Below, piece after piece: positions 27,955 to 36,185 of a stretch of DNA of 64,000 nucleotides. This stretch comes from Niallia circulans (GTDB taxonomy: Bacteria > Bacillota > Bacilli > Bacillales > Cytobacillaceae). Both the position numbers and the translations under genes were made by a program. The notes under the pieces were generated by a model. The model worked only from the letters and a program-made list of their open reading frames with translations, did not search any database and was not told where the DNA came from. The stretch is from NCBI RefSeq assembly GCF_007273535.1, contig NZ_RIBP01000004.1:248001-312000 (forward strand), in the 5' to 3' direction. The stretch's first letter is position 1; the number at the start of each line of letters is the position of its first letter.

Positions 27955-28518
27955 ATGAACAATCAGCAGAGATTAAAGCTTATTGAGTACCAAACCCGCG
28001 CCTTTACACAAGGAACTGTCGAATACATCAGTGACCAGTGGATTTTTTTCGACGATGAAACAGAAGAAGCAACCATGCTAGATGAATATATTCATCAAGA
28101 AGTGGAATTATTCTGCTTTAACAAATGGAGAAAAGGGATCCTTTTGGATGAAGGCAGAATTAACAGCTCCGGCTCCACTTATGGGATGTGTAATGAAGAT
28201 AAAATCAGGATTAGAAAGCATCTTGTATTTTCATTGGAACGGCTGTTGGACGAAATCAGTGATGATAGCTTTTATCAGTTTATCACCACCCTGAATTCCA
28301 TGAATTTTTCAATTTATGACTGTATATACTGTTATAACCAATTAACCTTCTTAAGAGATGATAAAAGAAAAAATGGTGTCAATATGATGATTTTTGACAA
28401 TCAGGAAGGCTTATGCAGTGTTAATCATCACTTTTATTATAATGAAAAAATCACGGACAGATTTGAATTTACGTTAAACACCGGTAAAAGAATGATTATT
28501 GAAAAGCTTTCCTCTTAA
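27955..28518 (+). CDS. yisN: YisN-like DUF2777 protein
   Basis: 187 aa, cytoplasmic, no membrane segment. Begins MNNQQRLKLIEYQTRAFTQG, followed by a GTVEYISDQWIFFDDE segment and a Cys-containing middle (DCIYCYNQLTF). It recalls the DUF2777 family (B. subtilis YisN), whose gene is likewise divergent from asnO; this neighbourhood is my main support. Function unknown. RBS GGGAGG 13 bases before the ATG, or AGGAA closer in. A 250-bp AT-rich divergent gap separates it from asnO. Confidence 0.65.
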   Translation: MNNQQRLKLIEYQTRAFTQGTVEYISDQWIFFDDETEEATMLDEYIHQEVELFCFNKWRKGILLDEGRINSSGSTYGMCNEDKIRIRKHLVFSLERLLDEISDDSFYQFITTLNSMNFSIYDCIYCYNQLTFLRDDKRKNGVNMMIFDNQEGLCSVNHHFYYNEKITDRFEFTLNTGKRMIIEKLSS

Positions 28519-28520
28519 AT

Positions 28521-28557
28521 AAAAAAGCCTTCAGCAAAAAATGCTGAAGGTTTTTTT
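28521..28557. terminator. Bidirectional terminator yisN/GNAT
   Basis: AAAAAAGCCTTCAGC-AAAAAAT-GCTGAAGGTTTTTTT between convergent genes; A and T runs on both sides. Confidence 0.92.
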
Positions 28558-28589
28558 ACGAGCGGATGCTAAAACCACTAATCAATCAA

Positions 28590-29087
28590 TTATAATTCTT
28601 CCCAGCCATAAACAAGCTCATTTACCGCTTTATCGGCAATTGTGTCTTCCAGTATACCTATCTTCTTACCGCCAATTGCTTCATAAAACTGGTATGCTTT
28701 ATTACCTTCGAGTACTAATATAACCATACTCGTCATTCCAATTTCACGTAAATGATGCTTTACTGCTTCTGTCAGCTTCCGTCCAATACCCTGTCCCTGA
28801 TATTTCTCAAGTATGTAGATAGCATATAGTTCTCCGTTATATCCCTCAAATTTACCTGTTCTTTCCTTCCCTCCACAAGCAAAGCCAACAATTTTGCCTG
28901 TTGCATTCTCTGCAACAAACACATTGCCATTCGGTATATTTACCTTCCACATTTGCTCCCTTTCCTCGTAAGATAATTGGTCCAAAAAGGAATCAGGGAT
29001 AAGATTTTTATATGTTGTTCTCCACGCGTCTACGTGTACTCTTGATATCCCGCTCGCGTCTTCTATGATTGCCTTTCTTATTTTCAT
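28590..29087 (-). CDS. GNAT-family N-acetyltransferase
   Basis: 165 aa GCN5-related acetyltransferase: MKIRKAIIEDASGISRVHVDAW start, acetyl-CoA loop ILEKYQGQGIGRKL (motif A), then MVILVLEGNKAYQFYEAIGG (motif B). WRTTYKNLIPDSFLDQLS is common in GNATs annotated as ribosomal-type or small-molecule acetyltransferases of bacilli; the substrate cannot be assigned. RBS AAAGGAGGA. Monocistronic. Confidence 0.85.
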   Translation of the reverse strand: MKIRKAIIEDASGISRVHVDAWRTTYKNLIPDSFLDQLSYEEREQMWKVNIPNGNVFVAENATGKIVGFACGGKERTGKFEGYNGELYAIYILEKYQGQGIGRKLTEAVKHHLREIGMTSMVILVLEGNKAYQFYEAIGGKKIGILEDTIADKAVNELVYGWEEL

Positions 29088-29385
29088 TTCGTCCTCCTTT
29101 ATGCTGTAAGTCCCAATAGGAGAGTATGTTCAAAACTTACATAAGTAACATGCTACATTCATTCGCCCTTTTCCCTATTATTTCCTCTTTTTTTAAAAAG
29201 CCACTCATCCACCTTAATATAAATAAAAAAGTAAATTTAATAAGATTCAAATGTTACTAAGTTAACAAAACTGTTTATTATTTAAATATAAATCTCAATA
29301 TATTTACAGTAATTAATCTTTATGTTATTTTTATAAAGATAATACATGTTTAATTTAATCATTTGTATTGAAAGAAGGGATTTTC

Positions 29386-30288
29386 ATGCAACTAGGGATC
29401 GACAATTCCTCATTAGTTGTTTACGAAGCACTTGCCAGTGAGGTTCGCATCAAAATCATTCAACTCCTCAGCAAAAATAAACTGAATATAAAAGAAATTG
29501 CCGAAGAATTGGAAATCAGCAGTGCTATTGTGACAAAGCATATTAAAAAACTTGAAGATGCAGGCTTGATTAAGACAGAAAGAGTACCAGGAAAATCAGG
29601 ATTACAAAAAATATCTATTTTAAAAGTTGATCATATTGAGATAAATTTTCCGAAAAAGATATTTCACTCATTTGCTGCATATGAAACTGCGGTACCAATT
29701 GGACATTATACCGATTATGATTTAAAGCCGACTTGTGGACTAGCAACAGAGAAGGAGTTTATCGGTCGAGTTGACGAGCCCCGCTATTTTATGGATCCAA
29801 AAAGAATGGATGCTGAAATTCTTTGGTTTACACAAGGCTTTGTACAATATAATATTGCCAACTTCCTGAAAAAGGATGAGAAATTACAGCAGTTTGAAAT
29901 AAGCTTGGAAATTTGCTCAGAATTTCCATTTGCCAATGATGTATGGCCATCAGATATTACCTTTTCTTTAAACGGTATTGAGTTGGGAACATGGAGAAGC
30001 CCTGGAGATTTCGCTGATACAAGAGGTAAATTCACACCTGATTGGTGGCCGCATAACATCAATCAATACGGCCTGCTCAAAACGATACGAATAACTAATC
30101 ATGGCACCTATATTGATGGTGATCCAATGTCTCAAATAACAGTAGACGATCTTGATACGAATACAGACAGATGGACACTGCGGATTGAGGTAAAAGAAGA
30201 CGCTGAACATGTTGGCGGCGCCACTATTTTCGGAAAAAAATTCGGCAATCATGATCAAGATATTAATTTCAAGCTATATTATTTATAA
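29386..30288 (+). CDS. ArsR-type HTH regulator with large C-terminal beta-rich sensor domain
   Basis: 300 aa. Residues about 10-85 are a winged helix of ArsR type (YEALASEVRIKIIQLLSKN; IAEELEISSAIVTKHIKKLEDAGLI). The remaining 200 residues are rich in Trp, Asp and aromatic residues (DAEILWFTQGFVQYNIANFL; FTPDWWPHNINQYG; GDPMSQITVDDLD) and look like a jelly-roll sandwich of the kind that binds sugars; the ligand is unknown. No metal-binding ArsR Cys/His motif is visible. The ATG at 29386 follows AGAAGGGA; an upstream ATG at 29368 lacks such a site. It stands alone behind a very AT-rich 298-bp gap in which I found no clear promoter. Confidence 0.72.
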   Translation: MQLGIDNSSLVVYEALASEVRIKIIQLLSKNKLNIKEIAEELEISSAIVTKHIKKLEDAGLIKTERVPGKSGLQKISILKVDHIEINFPKKIFHSFAAYETAVPIGHYTDYDLKPTCGLATEKEFIGRVDEPRYFMDPKRMDAEILWFTQGFVQYNIANFLKKDEKLQQFEISLEICSEFPFANDVWPSDITFSLNGIELGTWRSPGDFADTRGKFTPDWWPHNINQYGLLKTIRITNHGTYIDGDPMSQITVDDLDTNTDRWTLRIEVKEDAEHVGGATIFGKKFGNHDQDINFKLYYL

Positions 30289-30296
30289 TAATGAAA

Positions 30297-30324
30297 GAAA
30301 CCGCCTTTTTAGGCGGTTTCTTTT
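30297..30324. terminator. Bidirectional terminator
   Basis: GAAACCGCC-TTTTTA-GGCGGTTTC stem between the convergent ArsR-type gene and the DUF3243 gene, T run on the plus strand. Confidence 0.88.
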
Positions 30325-30326
30325 CA

Positions 30327-30632
30327 TTAGCTGACAAGCTTAACTAGCATATGAGCGAGCTTGTGCTGTTCCTCTTCGTTCCCTGCTTTCCAAAGCTCCT
30401 GCAGCAGTTTTTCCTCTCTGTTGCGCGGTTCTTCTTTTGCCGCCAAAAAATCTCCGACTTTTTGTGCAGCTTTTGCAATTTGCTCTTGATCTAATCCTAG
30501 TTTGTCTGCTTTTTCTACCTTGTCTGACAGATATTGTTTAAATCCGTCAAAGCTTGATAAAATTTCATCCTTCTTTTCACTATCCATGCCTTGAAGCTTA
30601 TCATTTACTTTTGATTCTAATTTGTTTTCCAT
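30327..30632 (-). CDS. DUF3243 small protein (YmfJ-like)
   Basis: 101 aa, helical and highly charged. LSSFDGFKQYLSDKVEKADKLG, KVGDFLAAKEEPRNREEKLL and LWKAGNEEEQHKLAHMLVKLV match the DUF3243 pattern (B. subtilis YmfJ). Cytoplasmic, function unknown. RBS AAGGAGTGA. Preceded by a 98-bp gap with an imperfect inverted repeat (TAGTGTA/TACACTA, 30657-30684). Confidence 0.8.
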   Translation of the reverse strand: MENKLESKVNDKLQGMDSEKKDEILSSFDGFKQYLSDKVEKADKLGLDQEQIAKAAQKVGDFLAAKEEPRNREEKLLQELWKAGNEEEQHKLAHMLVKLVS

Positions 30633-30730
30633 TATGATTCACTCCTTTTTTAGTGTTAGTGTATATATTCCCAGGGTTACACTATTGAAACTATTAAATT
30701 ACCATTGGAATATATTACTATATTCTGAAA

Positions 30731-31585
30731 TCAGTAAAACCAATGAGCTGGTTGATTAAGGCCTGCTGGTATTTTAGTATATTTATCTCCGTTAGCTGCA
30801 TTCAACTGAACTTGAGTCAGGAACAAGCTATTTCTTAAATCCGCTCCTCTTATATCTGCGTCTCTTAAATCTGCTCCGATAAAATCAACGAATCGCAAAT
30901 CTGTCTTTCTTAAGTCTGCCGCAATCAGCCATGCTCCCCTAAAGTTCTCTCCCCTTAAGTCCAGATTGCGTAAATTTGCCCCGATCAAGTCACTGCCTTT
31001 CTTCTTATTCCTTCCTCTTAAACGTTTGCTTTTTTCAGATAGGATATCCTGGCGCAACAATTCACTTGTCTTCATAAGAAGTTCATTTACTAAAGTCCGA
31101 TGTTCAGGAATATTCAGGTTCAGTATTTCCTCCGGCTTTAATTCAGTTAAACTGCTAGTCTTTTGAAATACTGCCTCTAATTCTTGGTTAATCTCTTTTG
31201 TGACCTGAAGCTGAAGTGCTTCATCCAAATAACAGAGCATTTCATGCAGCTGCTGCATGATAGGAAAAACCTTAAACATGTCCATTGCCACAGCTTTATT
31301 CTCCTGCCAGCTCACTCCTTTAAAGGTGAACTGTGAAACCTTTTGGCCTGCACCAAAGCATTCGAACACTGTACAGCCCTTAAAGCCTTTCCTGCGAAGC
31401 TTTTGATGTATGCCACACCGATAATCTTCCAGCAGATTCCTACACGGCTTCCCCCCCTCCTTATCTTCAGCAAATTCTGCTGAGTTACCAAACGGCAAGG
31501 CAACACAGCATAAGCCGAAACAGTTTTCACAATCCGGCTTCCAAGACCTGTTTTCGTTTTCTGTTGCTTGATTTTCCTCCATCAT
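30731..31585 (-). CDS. Cys-rich N-terminal domain fused to pentapeptide repeats
   Basis: 284 aa. The first 75 residues hold eight or so cysteines in the pattern CENCFGLCC...PC...RCGIH...GC..FEC, like metal-chelating (YkgJ-type Zn/Fe) clusters. A helical linker (about 95-190) contains QLHEMLCYLDEALQLQVTK. Residues about 195-265 are pentapeptide repeats (LIGANLRNLDLRGENFRGAW ... GADLRDADIRGADLRNS), which fold as a right-handed beta helix. Some pentapeptide proteins (Qnr, MfpA) protect gyrase; nothing here shows that role. No signal peptide. Two ATGs abut at the start; I keep the first. Confidence 0.8.
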   Translation of the reverse strand: MMEENQATENENRSWKPDCENCFGLCCVALPFGNSAEFAEDKEGGKPCRNLLEDYRCGIHQKLRRKGFKGCTVFECFGAGQKVSQFTFKGVSWQENKAVAMDMFKVFPIMQQLHEMLCYLDEALQLQVTKEINQELEAVFQKTSSLTELKPEEILNLNIPEHRTLVNELLMKTSELLRQDILSEKSKRLRGRNKKKGSDLIGANLRNLDLRGENFRGAWLIAADLRKTDLRFVDFIGADLRDADIRGADLRNSLFLTQVQLNAANGDKYTKIPAGLNQPAHWFY

Positions 31586-31627
31586 TTTTTCACTTCCTAT
31601 ACGGGTTCTTACTGTATGCTGTTCGAC

Positions 31628-32023
31628 TTATTCAAACAGTGCTATTTGTGGATCCTTTCTGTATGCATGCACCAACATTGCATGTAATTGACCGCGGTGA
31701 TGATATATATGTGCTACTATTTCCAACAGCCATTCATACCGAGTGCCCCAATAGGACTCCAACTCTTCAGCTAATTGGTTATCAGAGTACTTGTCATATG
31801 CTTCTACTAAAACTTGAAAGGAGTTATCAATGGCAGCCTCTATCTCCGCAAGACTTGACCTGCCTGAAGCAATTAGTAAATCAGCCTCTCCTATTAAAGA
31901 TAGATGCACCAATAATTCTCCTATAAAGAATTTTGATTCTGTCGGTCGGAACAGCAGGTCTTCCTCTTTCAACTATGCTATCATTTCCTTTACTGACTGT
32001 AAGGCAATTCTAAATTGGTTCAT
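31628..32023 (-). pseudogene. DinB-like gene interrupted by an in-frame amber codon
   Basis: The reading frame from ATG 32021-32023 gives MNQFRIALQSVKEMIA, then TAG at 31973-31975, then continues in the same frame with LKEEDLLFRPTESKFFIGELL to the stop at 31628. The distal part has the four-helix DinB/YfiT features, including the C-terminal metal-type HHRGQLHAML. A TTG right after the stop could restart translation (114 aa), but its ribosome binding site is poor. Either a nonsense-inactivated gene or a sequencing error. Next to the damaged PfpI gene upstream. Confidence 0.65.
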
Positions 32024-32030
32024 ACAACTC

Positions 32031-32633
32031 TCACAATATATATTCATATTTTCGCAGAGCCCCCAAGATTAATTTCATACTCCATGCTTTTAGCCGTGTC
32101 AGGATATGAAAGGACATCGAACCCGCAGATATTCCAGCAGAGGTGATAATCCTGCCCTCATCCACGTATTTTACTCCACGTTTTACGGACACAAGCGGAA
32201 ATTCTGTTTTCAGCCTGTCGACATCCATCCAATGGGTTGTTGCAGCTTGCTTGTCAAGTAAGCCCGCCTTTGCCAGCAGCAACGCACCTGTGCAGACAGA
32301 TGCAATAAGTTCAGTGTGTTCAGCTTGTGCTTTTATCCATGTAATCACATTTTGATTGGTTAATTCAGTCGTTTTCGCTCCATATCCCCCTGGCACGATA
32401 ACAATATTCAAGTAAGGATGACTCACAAAGCTATAATCAGGCTTAACTGTTAACCCATTTCTAGCACTTATCTGCTTTCCTGTCTCTGAAATAGTCACGA
32501 CTTGGAAGAAATGATTATCACGCTCTTCAGGTGATGCAGCTAAGGAAAAAACTTCATAAGGGCCTGCGAAATCAAGGACATCCACTTCATTAAATAACAA
32601 AATACAAACTGTTTTTTTCTCCATGGCAATCAT
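32031..32633 (-). CDS. DJ-1/PfpI family protein with disrupted C-terminus
   Basis: 200 aa as read. DJ-1/PfpI fold: VCILLFNEVDVLDFAGPYEVF (conserved Glu of the triad region), IVIVPGGYGA, nucleophile Cys in ASVCTGALLLAKAGLL, His in TTHWMDVD, and RIITSAGISAG. After HILTRL the expected helix ending in MEYE is missing from this frame, yet AKSMEYEI is encoded in another frame nearby (stop at 32044), and one residue of the usual AGIDM is absent. So a small deletion has probably shifted the frame; the last 15 residues are likely spurious. Members are glyoxalases, proteases or regulators; role here unknown. Confidence 0.65.
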   Translation of the reverse strand: MIAMEKKTVCILLFNEVDVLDFAGPYEVFSLAASPEERDNHFFQVVTISETGKQISARNGLTVKPDYSFVSHPYLNIVIVPGGYGAKTTELTNQNVITWIKAQAEHTELIASVCTGALLLAKAGLLDKQAATTHWMDVDRLKTEFPLVSVKRGVKYVDEGRIITSAGISAGSMSFHILTRLKAWSMKLILGALRKYEYIL

Positions 32634-32708
32634 TCCTCCTTTCCTAAACCTATACTAATTCACCAAGTCACTGGCATTTCCTTCCTTTAAGAGTCGTTTT
32701 TTCTAATA

Positions 32709-32740
32709 CAAAAAAACCCTTCCTTTCAGCAAGGAAGGGA
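32709..32740 (-). terminator. Terminator of the lnr-like ABC operon
   Basis: Minus strand CCCTTCCTT-GCTGA-AAGGAAGGG then TTTTTTT, close behind the last permease gene. Confidence 0.92.
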
Positions 32741-32748
32741 ACATAATG

Positions 32749-33837
32749 CTATACATGTCTTCGTTCAATCAGTCGTATGCCGACACCAAGCATCACCGTC
32801 CCCATCAGCATTAAGATACCAACAGGAAACAGCAGCTCCATTGGTGCCGCATCTTCAATAATCCCTTGCTTTAATAGCTCCATTCCATATGTGACAGGCA
32901 CAAATTTTGCGAGCAGGAGCAAAAAGTCAGATTTAACAATTTCCATCGGCCAGTATGCTCCGCCAAGCATCGCAAAGCTAACAGCAACTAACGGAATAAA
33001 CGCATTGAATTGGCTTACTGTTTTGACAAGCCCTGTCAATAAAATCGCAAGTGCAACAATTGCATATAAGTATGGAATAACAACGCCAAACACTACTGCA
33101 AAGTTGCCATGGAAGTCTATCCCTGTACCGAATTTAAAGATAAGAAAAATAAGCATAATCTGCAGATAACCTAATAAAAAGCTAAAGAAAAGATGACCAA
33201 GATAGAGCTTTGTCTTGCTTGTTGAAGACAGGATAAAGCGGTCCCAAATGCCATTTTGTTTATCCCGCAAAATTTCTACAACTGTGTTTGCCACCGTATA
33301 TATGCTAAAGAATAAGGTGAAGCCAAACAATGCTTGCAGAGATTGGTCATAGCTGCTTTGTTGCTGCGATTTAGCTAATTTTATCGGCAGCAACGGCTCT
33401 TTCTCCATAGCCTCTAGCTTTGTCTCTGCTTCCTTTTTATCCTGTGCGTTGCTCAAAATTTGTTGCTTTTTAGAGCGGTTTTGATAATATTTTTCTAAAT
33501 AGCGGTTTACCGCGAGAGTGGTCTCTGTATCTGCAGCTCGATATACGGTATAAGAATCATCTGCAAGGGACGCACCAAGATCTGTTTTACCATCTTCAAT
33601 TTGCTGCAGTACTTCTTTTTCTGCTATTAGTTTAAACTGAAAGCTGTCACTTTTATTTAACTCCTGCACAATTGTCTCTGCGTTACCAGTGTTATTAGCA
33701 AAGACTGGTATTTCCACCTTTGTAAAGGAACTGGAGCCAAGTAAAAAAGCAAAAGCTGCACAAATTACGGATGTAATCAAAAATGCCCCTGGTTTACGCA
33801 AAAACCTCCTGAATTTACCCCAAAGTATACCATTCAT
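32749..33837 (-). CDS. ABC-2 type permease (LnrN-like)
   Basis: 362 aa. One N-terminal helix (GAFLITSVICAAFAFLLGSSS), an extracellular domain of about 140 residues, then five C-terminal helices (LFGFTLFFSIYTVANTVVEIL; YLQIMLIFLIFKFGTGI; PYLYAIVALAILLTGLV and others), the layout of ABC2_membrane_3 exporters. Its ATG overlaps the stop of the preceding permease by 4 bp. With the second permease and ATPase it should form an exporter or resistance pump like B. subtilis LnrLMN (YfiLMN), which protects against linearmycins and other polyenes. The substrate here is inferred from operon layout only. Confidence 0.8.
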   Translation of the reverse strand: MNGILWGKFRRFLRKPGAFLITSVICAAFAFLLGSSSFTKVEIPVFANNTGNAETIVQELNKSDSFQFKLIAEKEVLQQIEDGKTDLGASLADDSYTVYRAADTETTLAVNRYLEKYYQNRSKKQQILSNAQDKKEAETKLEAMEKEPLLPIKLAKSQQQSSYDQSLQALFGFTLFFSIYTVANTVVEILRDKQNGIWDRFILSSTSKTKLYLGHLFFSFLLGYLQIMLIFLIFKFGTGIDFHGNFAVVFGVVIPYLYAIVALAILLTGLVKTVSQFNAFIPLVAVSFAMLGGAYWPMEIVKSDFLLLLAKFVPVTYGMELLKQGIIEDAAPMELLFPVGILMLMGTVMLGVGIRLIERRHV

Positions 33838-35087
33838 ACGATAGCACCTCTTTTCCTCATTAATAACGCAACTGCGCTCAGCAGCAATGCACCGCTAAAG
33901 AGGAGTATTGCCTCAATCTGTCCTGTGATATCTAAAATACTGTAGCCTTGGTAAACCTTGATATAGGCAGTCATCGTAGCACCAACTGGTGAGTACTCGC
34001 CAAGCTTTTCCATAAATCCGCCAATTGCACTAAGATCAAAATAGCTGCCGCCGACAAAGGCTAAGATAGGAATTATTAAATTAGGAATTAGTGTCGGCAA
34101 ACTTCTGGAATTCGTTCGGAAGGATATGGCTGCTGCAAATACAGCAAAGCTTGATGCCATGATATTTAACAGAATTGTTACTAAGAAATATTGGATAAAG
34201 CTTGAGAACACAACACCATATATGACAGCAGACAACCCAAATAATAAATGTAATTGTATAAAGGATAGTATAAATGCTGATACAAATATGCCAAGAAAAA
34301 ATGTATATGGTGACACATTTGCCAACAGAATACGCTGGTACATATAATCCTCTTTTTGTTGGTAAGCAAAGCCGGCAACAGTTGAGGCTACATAAAACAC
34401 AAACATTGCGCACATACCAATCGCATAATAAGCAAAAGCATCAACCTCTTTTTTCTTTGTGATACTTTCCATGCTGCCGATAATCGGTTCATTTACCTCT
34501 GATAAATCAATAGTAAGGTCTGCAGCCGTTTTTGTATAAGACAGTTCCTGCTGGTAGCTTTCTAAAATGTCTTTTAGGACAGTTGCCGAAAGGGACGTAC
34601 TGTCCTCCTCCTTAAAGCTCCATGTTGCCGTCATCTCTTTGCCATCAAGCAATTTATGATAAAATTGCTGTGTAAAGCCGGATGGGATCGTTAAAACTCC
34701 GCTGTACTCCCCTTTTTCTGCTGCTTTATCTGTAATAGTGACTGTCACAAGCTTTTTTAGGTCTTTATTTTCTTGCAGTTCATCTATAAAAGCAGCAACA
34801 GGATCTATGGATGAAACAGTTGCTATCTTTAGCTGTTTCTCTTCAGGACTTAACGAAGAAGCTTCTATTTCTGATATCGCTTCTTGCTGGGCTTTTGTGG
34901 AATCATCCTTTAGCTGTACTAACAGTTTTGCCTGCAAGCCGCTTGAATCCTCCCCGCCATCCATAATAGCTCCAAGCGCGCTTCCTAATATCGTTATTAA
35001 AATAAATGGCATCAGCAGGAGGACGACCAGCTCTCGAGGTCTTCTCCATATCATGAGAATTTCCTTTTTCACCATATGAAAGAACAT
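33834..35087 (-). CDS. ABC-2 type permease (LnrM-like)
   Basis: 417 aa, same architecture as its partner: N-terminal helix (LVVLLLMPFILITILGSALG), a large outer domain (residues about 45-220), then five helices (AYYAIGMCAMFVFYVASTVAG; TFFLGIFVSAFILSFIQLHLL; FLVTILLNIMASSFAVFAAAI) to an ALLLSAVALLMRKRG end. It is separated from the ATPase by 11 bp and overlaps the next gene. Two non-identical permeases with one ATPase are characteristic of the LnrLMN/NatAB-like arrangement. Confidence 0.8.
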   Translation of the reverse strand: MFFHMVKKEILMIWRRPRELVVLLLMPFILITILGSALGAIMDGGEDSSGLQAKLLVQLKDDSTKAQQEAISEIEASSLSPEEKQLKIATVSSIDPVAAFIDELQENKDLKKLVTVTITDKAAEKGEYSGVLTIPSGFTQQFYHKLLDGKEMTATWSFKEEDSTSLSATVLKDILESYQQELSYTKTAADLTIDLSEVNEPIIGSMESITKKKEVDAFAYYAIGMCAMFVFYVASTVAGFAYQQKEDYMYQRILLANVSPYTFFLGIFVSAFILSFIQLHLLFGLSAVIYGVVFSSFIQYFLVTILLNIMASSFAVFAAAISFRTNSRSLPTLIPNLIIPILAFVGGSYFDLSAIGGFMEKLGEYSPVGATMTAYIKVYQGYSILDITGQIEAILLFSGALLLSAVALLMRKRGAIV

Positions 35088-35098
35088 TGTCTCTCCCC

Positions 35099-36031
35099 CT
35101 AATCTCGAAGCTTCCGCCCTGTCAGATGCAAAAACACATCCTCTAGGCTTGGTGTTTCAATATTTACTGCAAGCACATTCACCTGATGCTCCTCTGCAAG
35201 GCGGAAAATGTCCTTCAGAAGCTGGACTTCCCTTGGAACGATCAACGTGATAGTTGCTTGGTTTATAGAAAGATGCTGGACATTCGGTAAGTCTCTTAAC
35301 CTTTCAACAAAAGGATGCTTCATCATTTCTATATGAATGTTAATCGCTGTTTCTGCCGAAAGAATATTCTTTATTTCCTCTTTTGAGCCTGAAGCGATAA
35401 CTTCTCCATGGTCCATGATATAGATTCTTTTACATAAGAACTCAACTTCCTCCATGTAATGGCTTGTATAGAGAACGGTAATATTTTGTTCCTTGTTCAG
35501 CCGCTTCACTGTCTCTAATATATGATTTCTTGATTGTGGGTCAATACCGACTGTCGGCTCATCCATAATAATAATTTCAGGTGAGTGAATAAGAGCAACA
35601 CCTATGTTCAATCGTCTTTTCATCCCTCCAGAAAATGTTTTAACAAGGTCCTTCTGTCTATCGTTTAAACCAATAATGTCCAACACTTCATCTACTCTGG
35701 TTTTTAATAATTTAGTAGGAATACGGTGCATCTTACCGAAAAAAACTAAATTCTCTCTTGCAGTAAGCTCCATATAGAGTGCTATTTCTTGCGGAACTAC
35801 GCCAAGTATTTTGCGCAGCTTCTCTGGTGTCTTCAAAATACTTTCATTATGCAGTCTAACATCACCGCTGCTTGGCTTTAGCAGGGAAGATATCATGGAA
35901 ATGGTCGTTGATTTACCTGCTCCATTCGGACCAAGCAGACCGACCGTCTCTCCCTTTTCTAAATAAAGATTGACCGAATTAACAACCTTTGTTTGTTTAA
36001 ACTGTTTGGATAAATCAATCACTTCTAGCAT
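35099..36031 (-). CDS. ABC transporter ATP-binding protein (LnrL-like)
   Basis: 310 aa. Walker A GPNGAGKST (34-42), Q-loop VVPQEIALY, signature TFSGGMKRRLNIG, Walker B IIIMDEPTVGIDP, and H-loop TSHYMEE; a C-terminal domain of about 90 residues as in drug-export ATPases (DrrA/NatA type). The start ATG at 36031 follows AAAGG by nine bases; the frame extends to 36058. First gene of the exporter operon, about 110 bp downstream of the dinB terminator, so it may have its own promoter responsive to the two-component system. Confidence 0.85.
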   Translation of the reverse strand: MLEVIDLSKQFKQTKVVNSVNLYLEKGETVGLLGPNGAGKSTTISMISSLLKPSSGDVRLHNESILKTPEKLRKILGVVPQEIALYMELTARENLVFFGKMHRIPTKLLKTRVDEVLDIIGLNDRQKDLVKTFSGGMKRRLNIGVALIHSPEIIIMDEPTVGIDPQSRNHILETVKRLNKEQNITVLYTSHYMEEVEFLCKRIYIMDHGEVIASGSKEEIKNILSAETAINIHIEMMKHPFVERLRDLPNVQHLSINQATITLIVPREVQLLKDIFRLAEEHQVNVLAVNIETPSLEDVFLHLTGRKLRD

Positions 36032-36141
36032 CGTCATCATCCTTTCTAATGACAGCATAATATTTTTACAAGTTTTTTCCTATACCTAAAGGTCATTAAT
36101 TGTGGTACTTCTGGAGTGACTTAAGTCATTTTTTCAGCACA

Positions 36142-36176
36142 AAAAAAAACGCCTCCATTAAAATAGAGACGTTTTA
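36142..36176 (-). terminator. Terminator between dinB and the ABC genes
   Basis: AAAACGTCTCTATTT-T-AATGGAGGCGTTTT stem with two mismatched or G-T pairs, then nine T on the minus strand. Confidence 0.8.
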
Positions 36177-36185
36177 ATACTTAAA

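Noticed and set aside
31564..31926. 120-aa plus-strand frame opposite the DinB-like pseudogene
   Set aside because: No ribosome binding site and no family likeness; the minus strand has the DinB motifs across the same bases.
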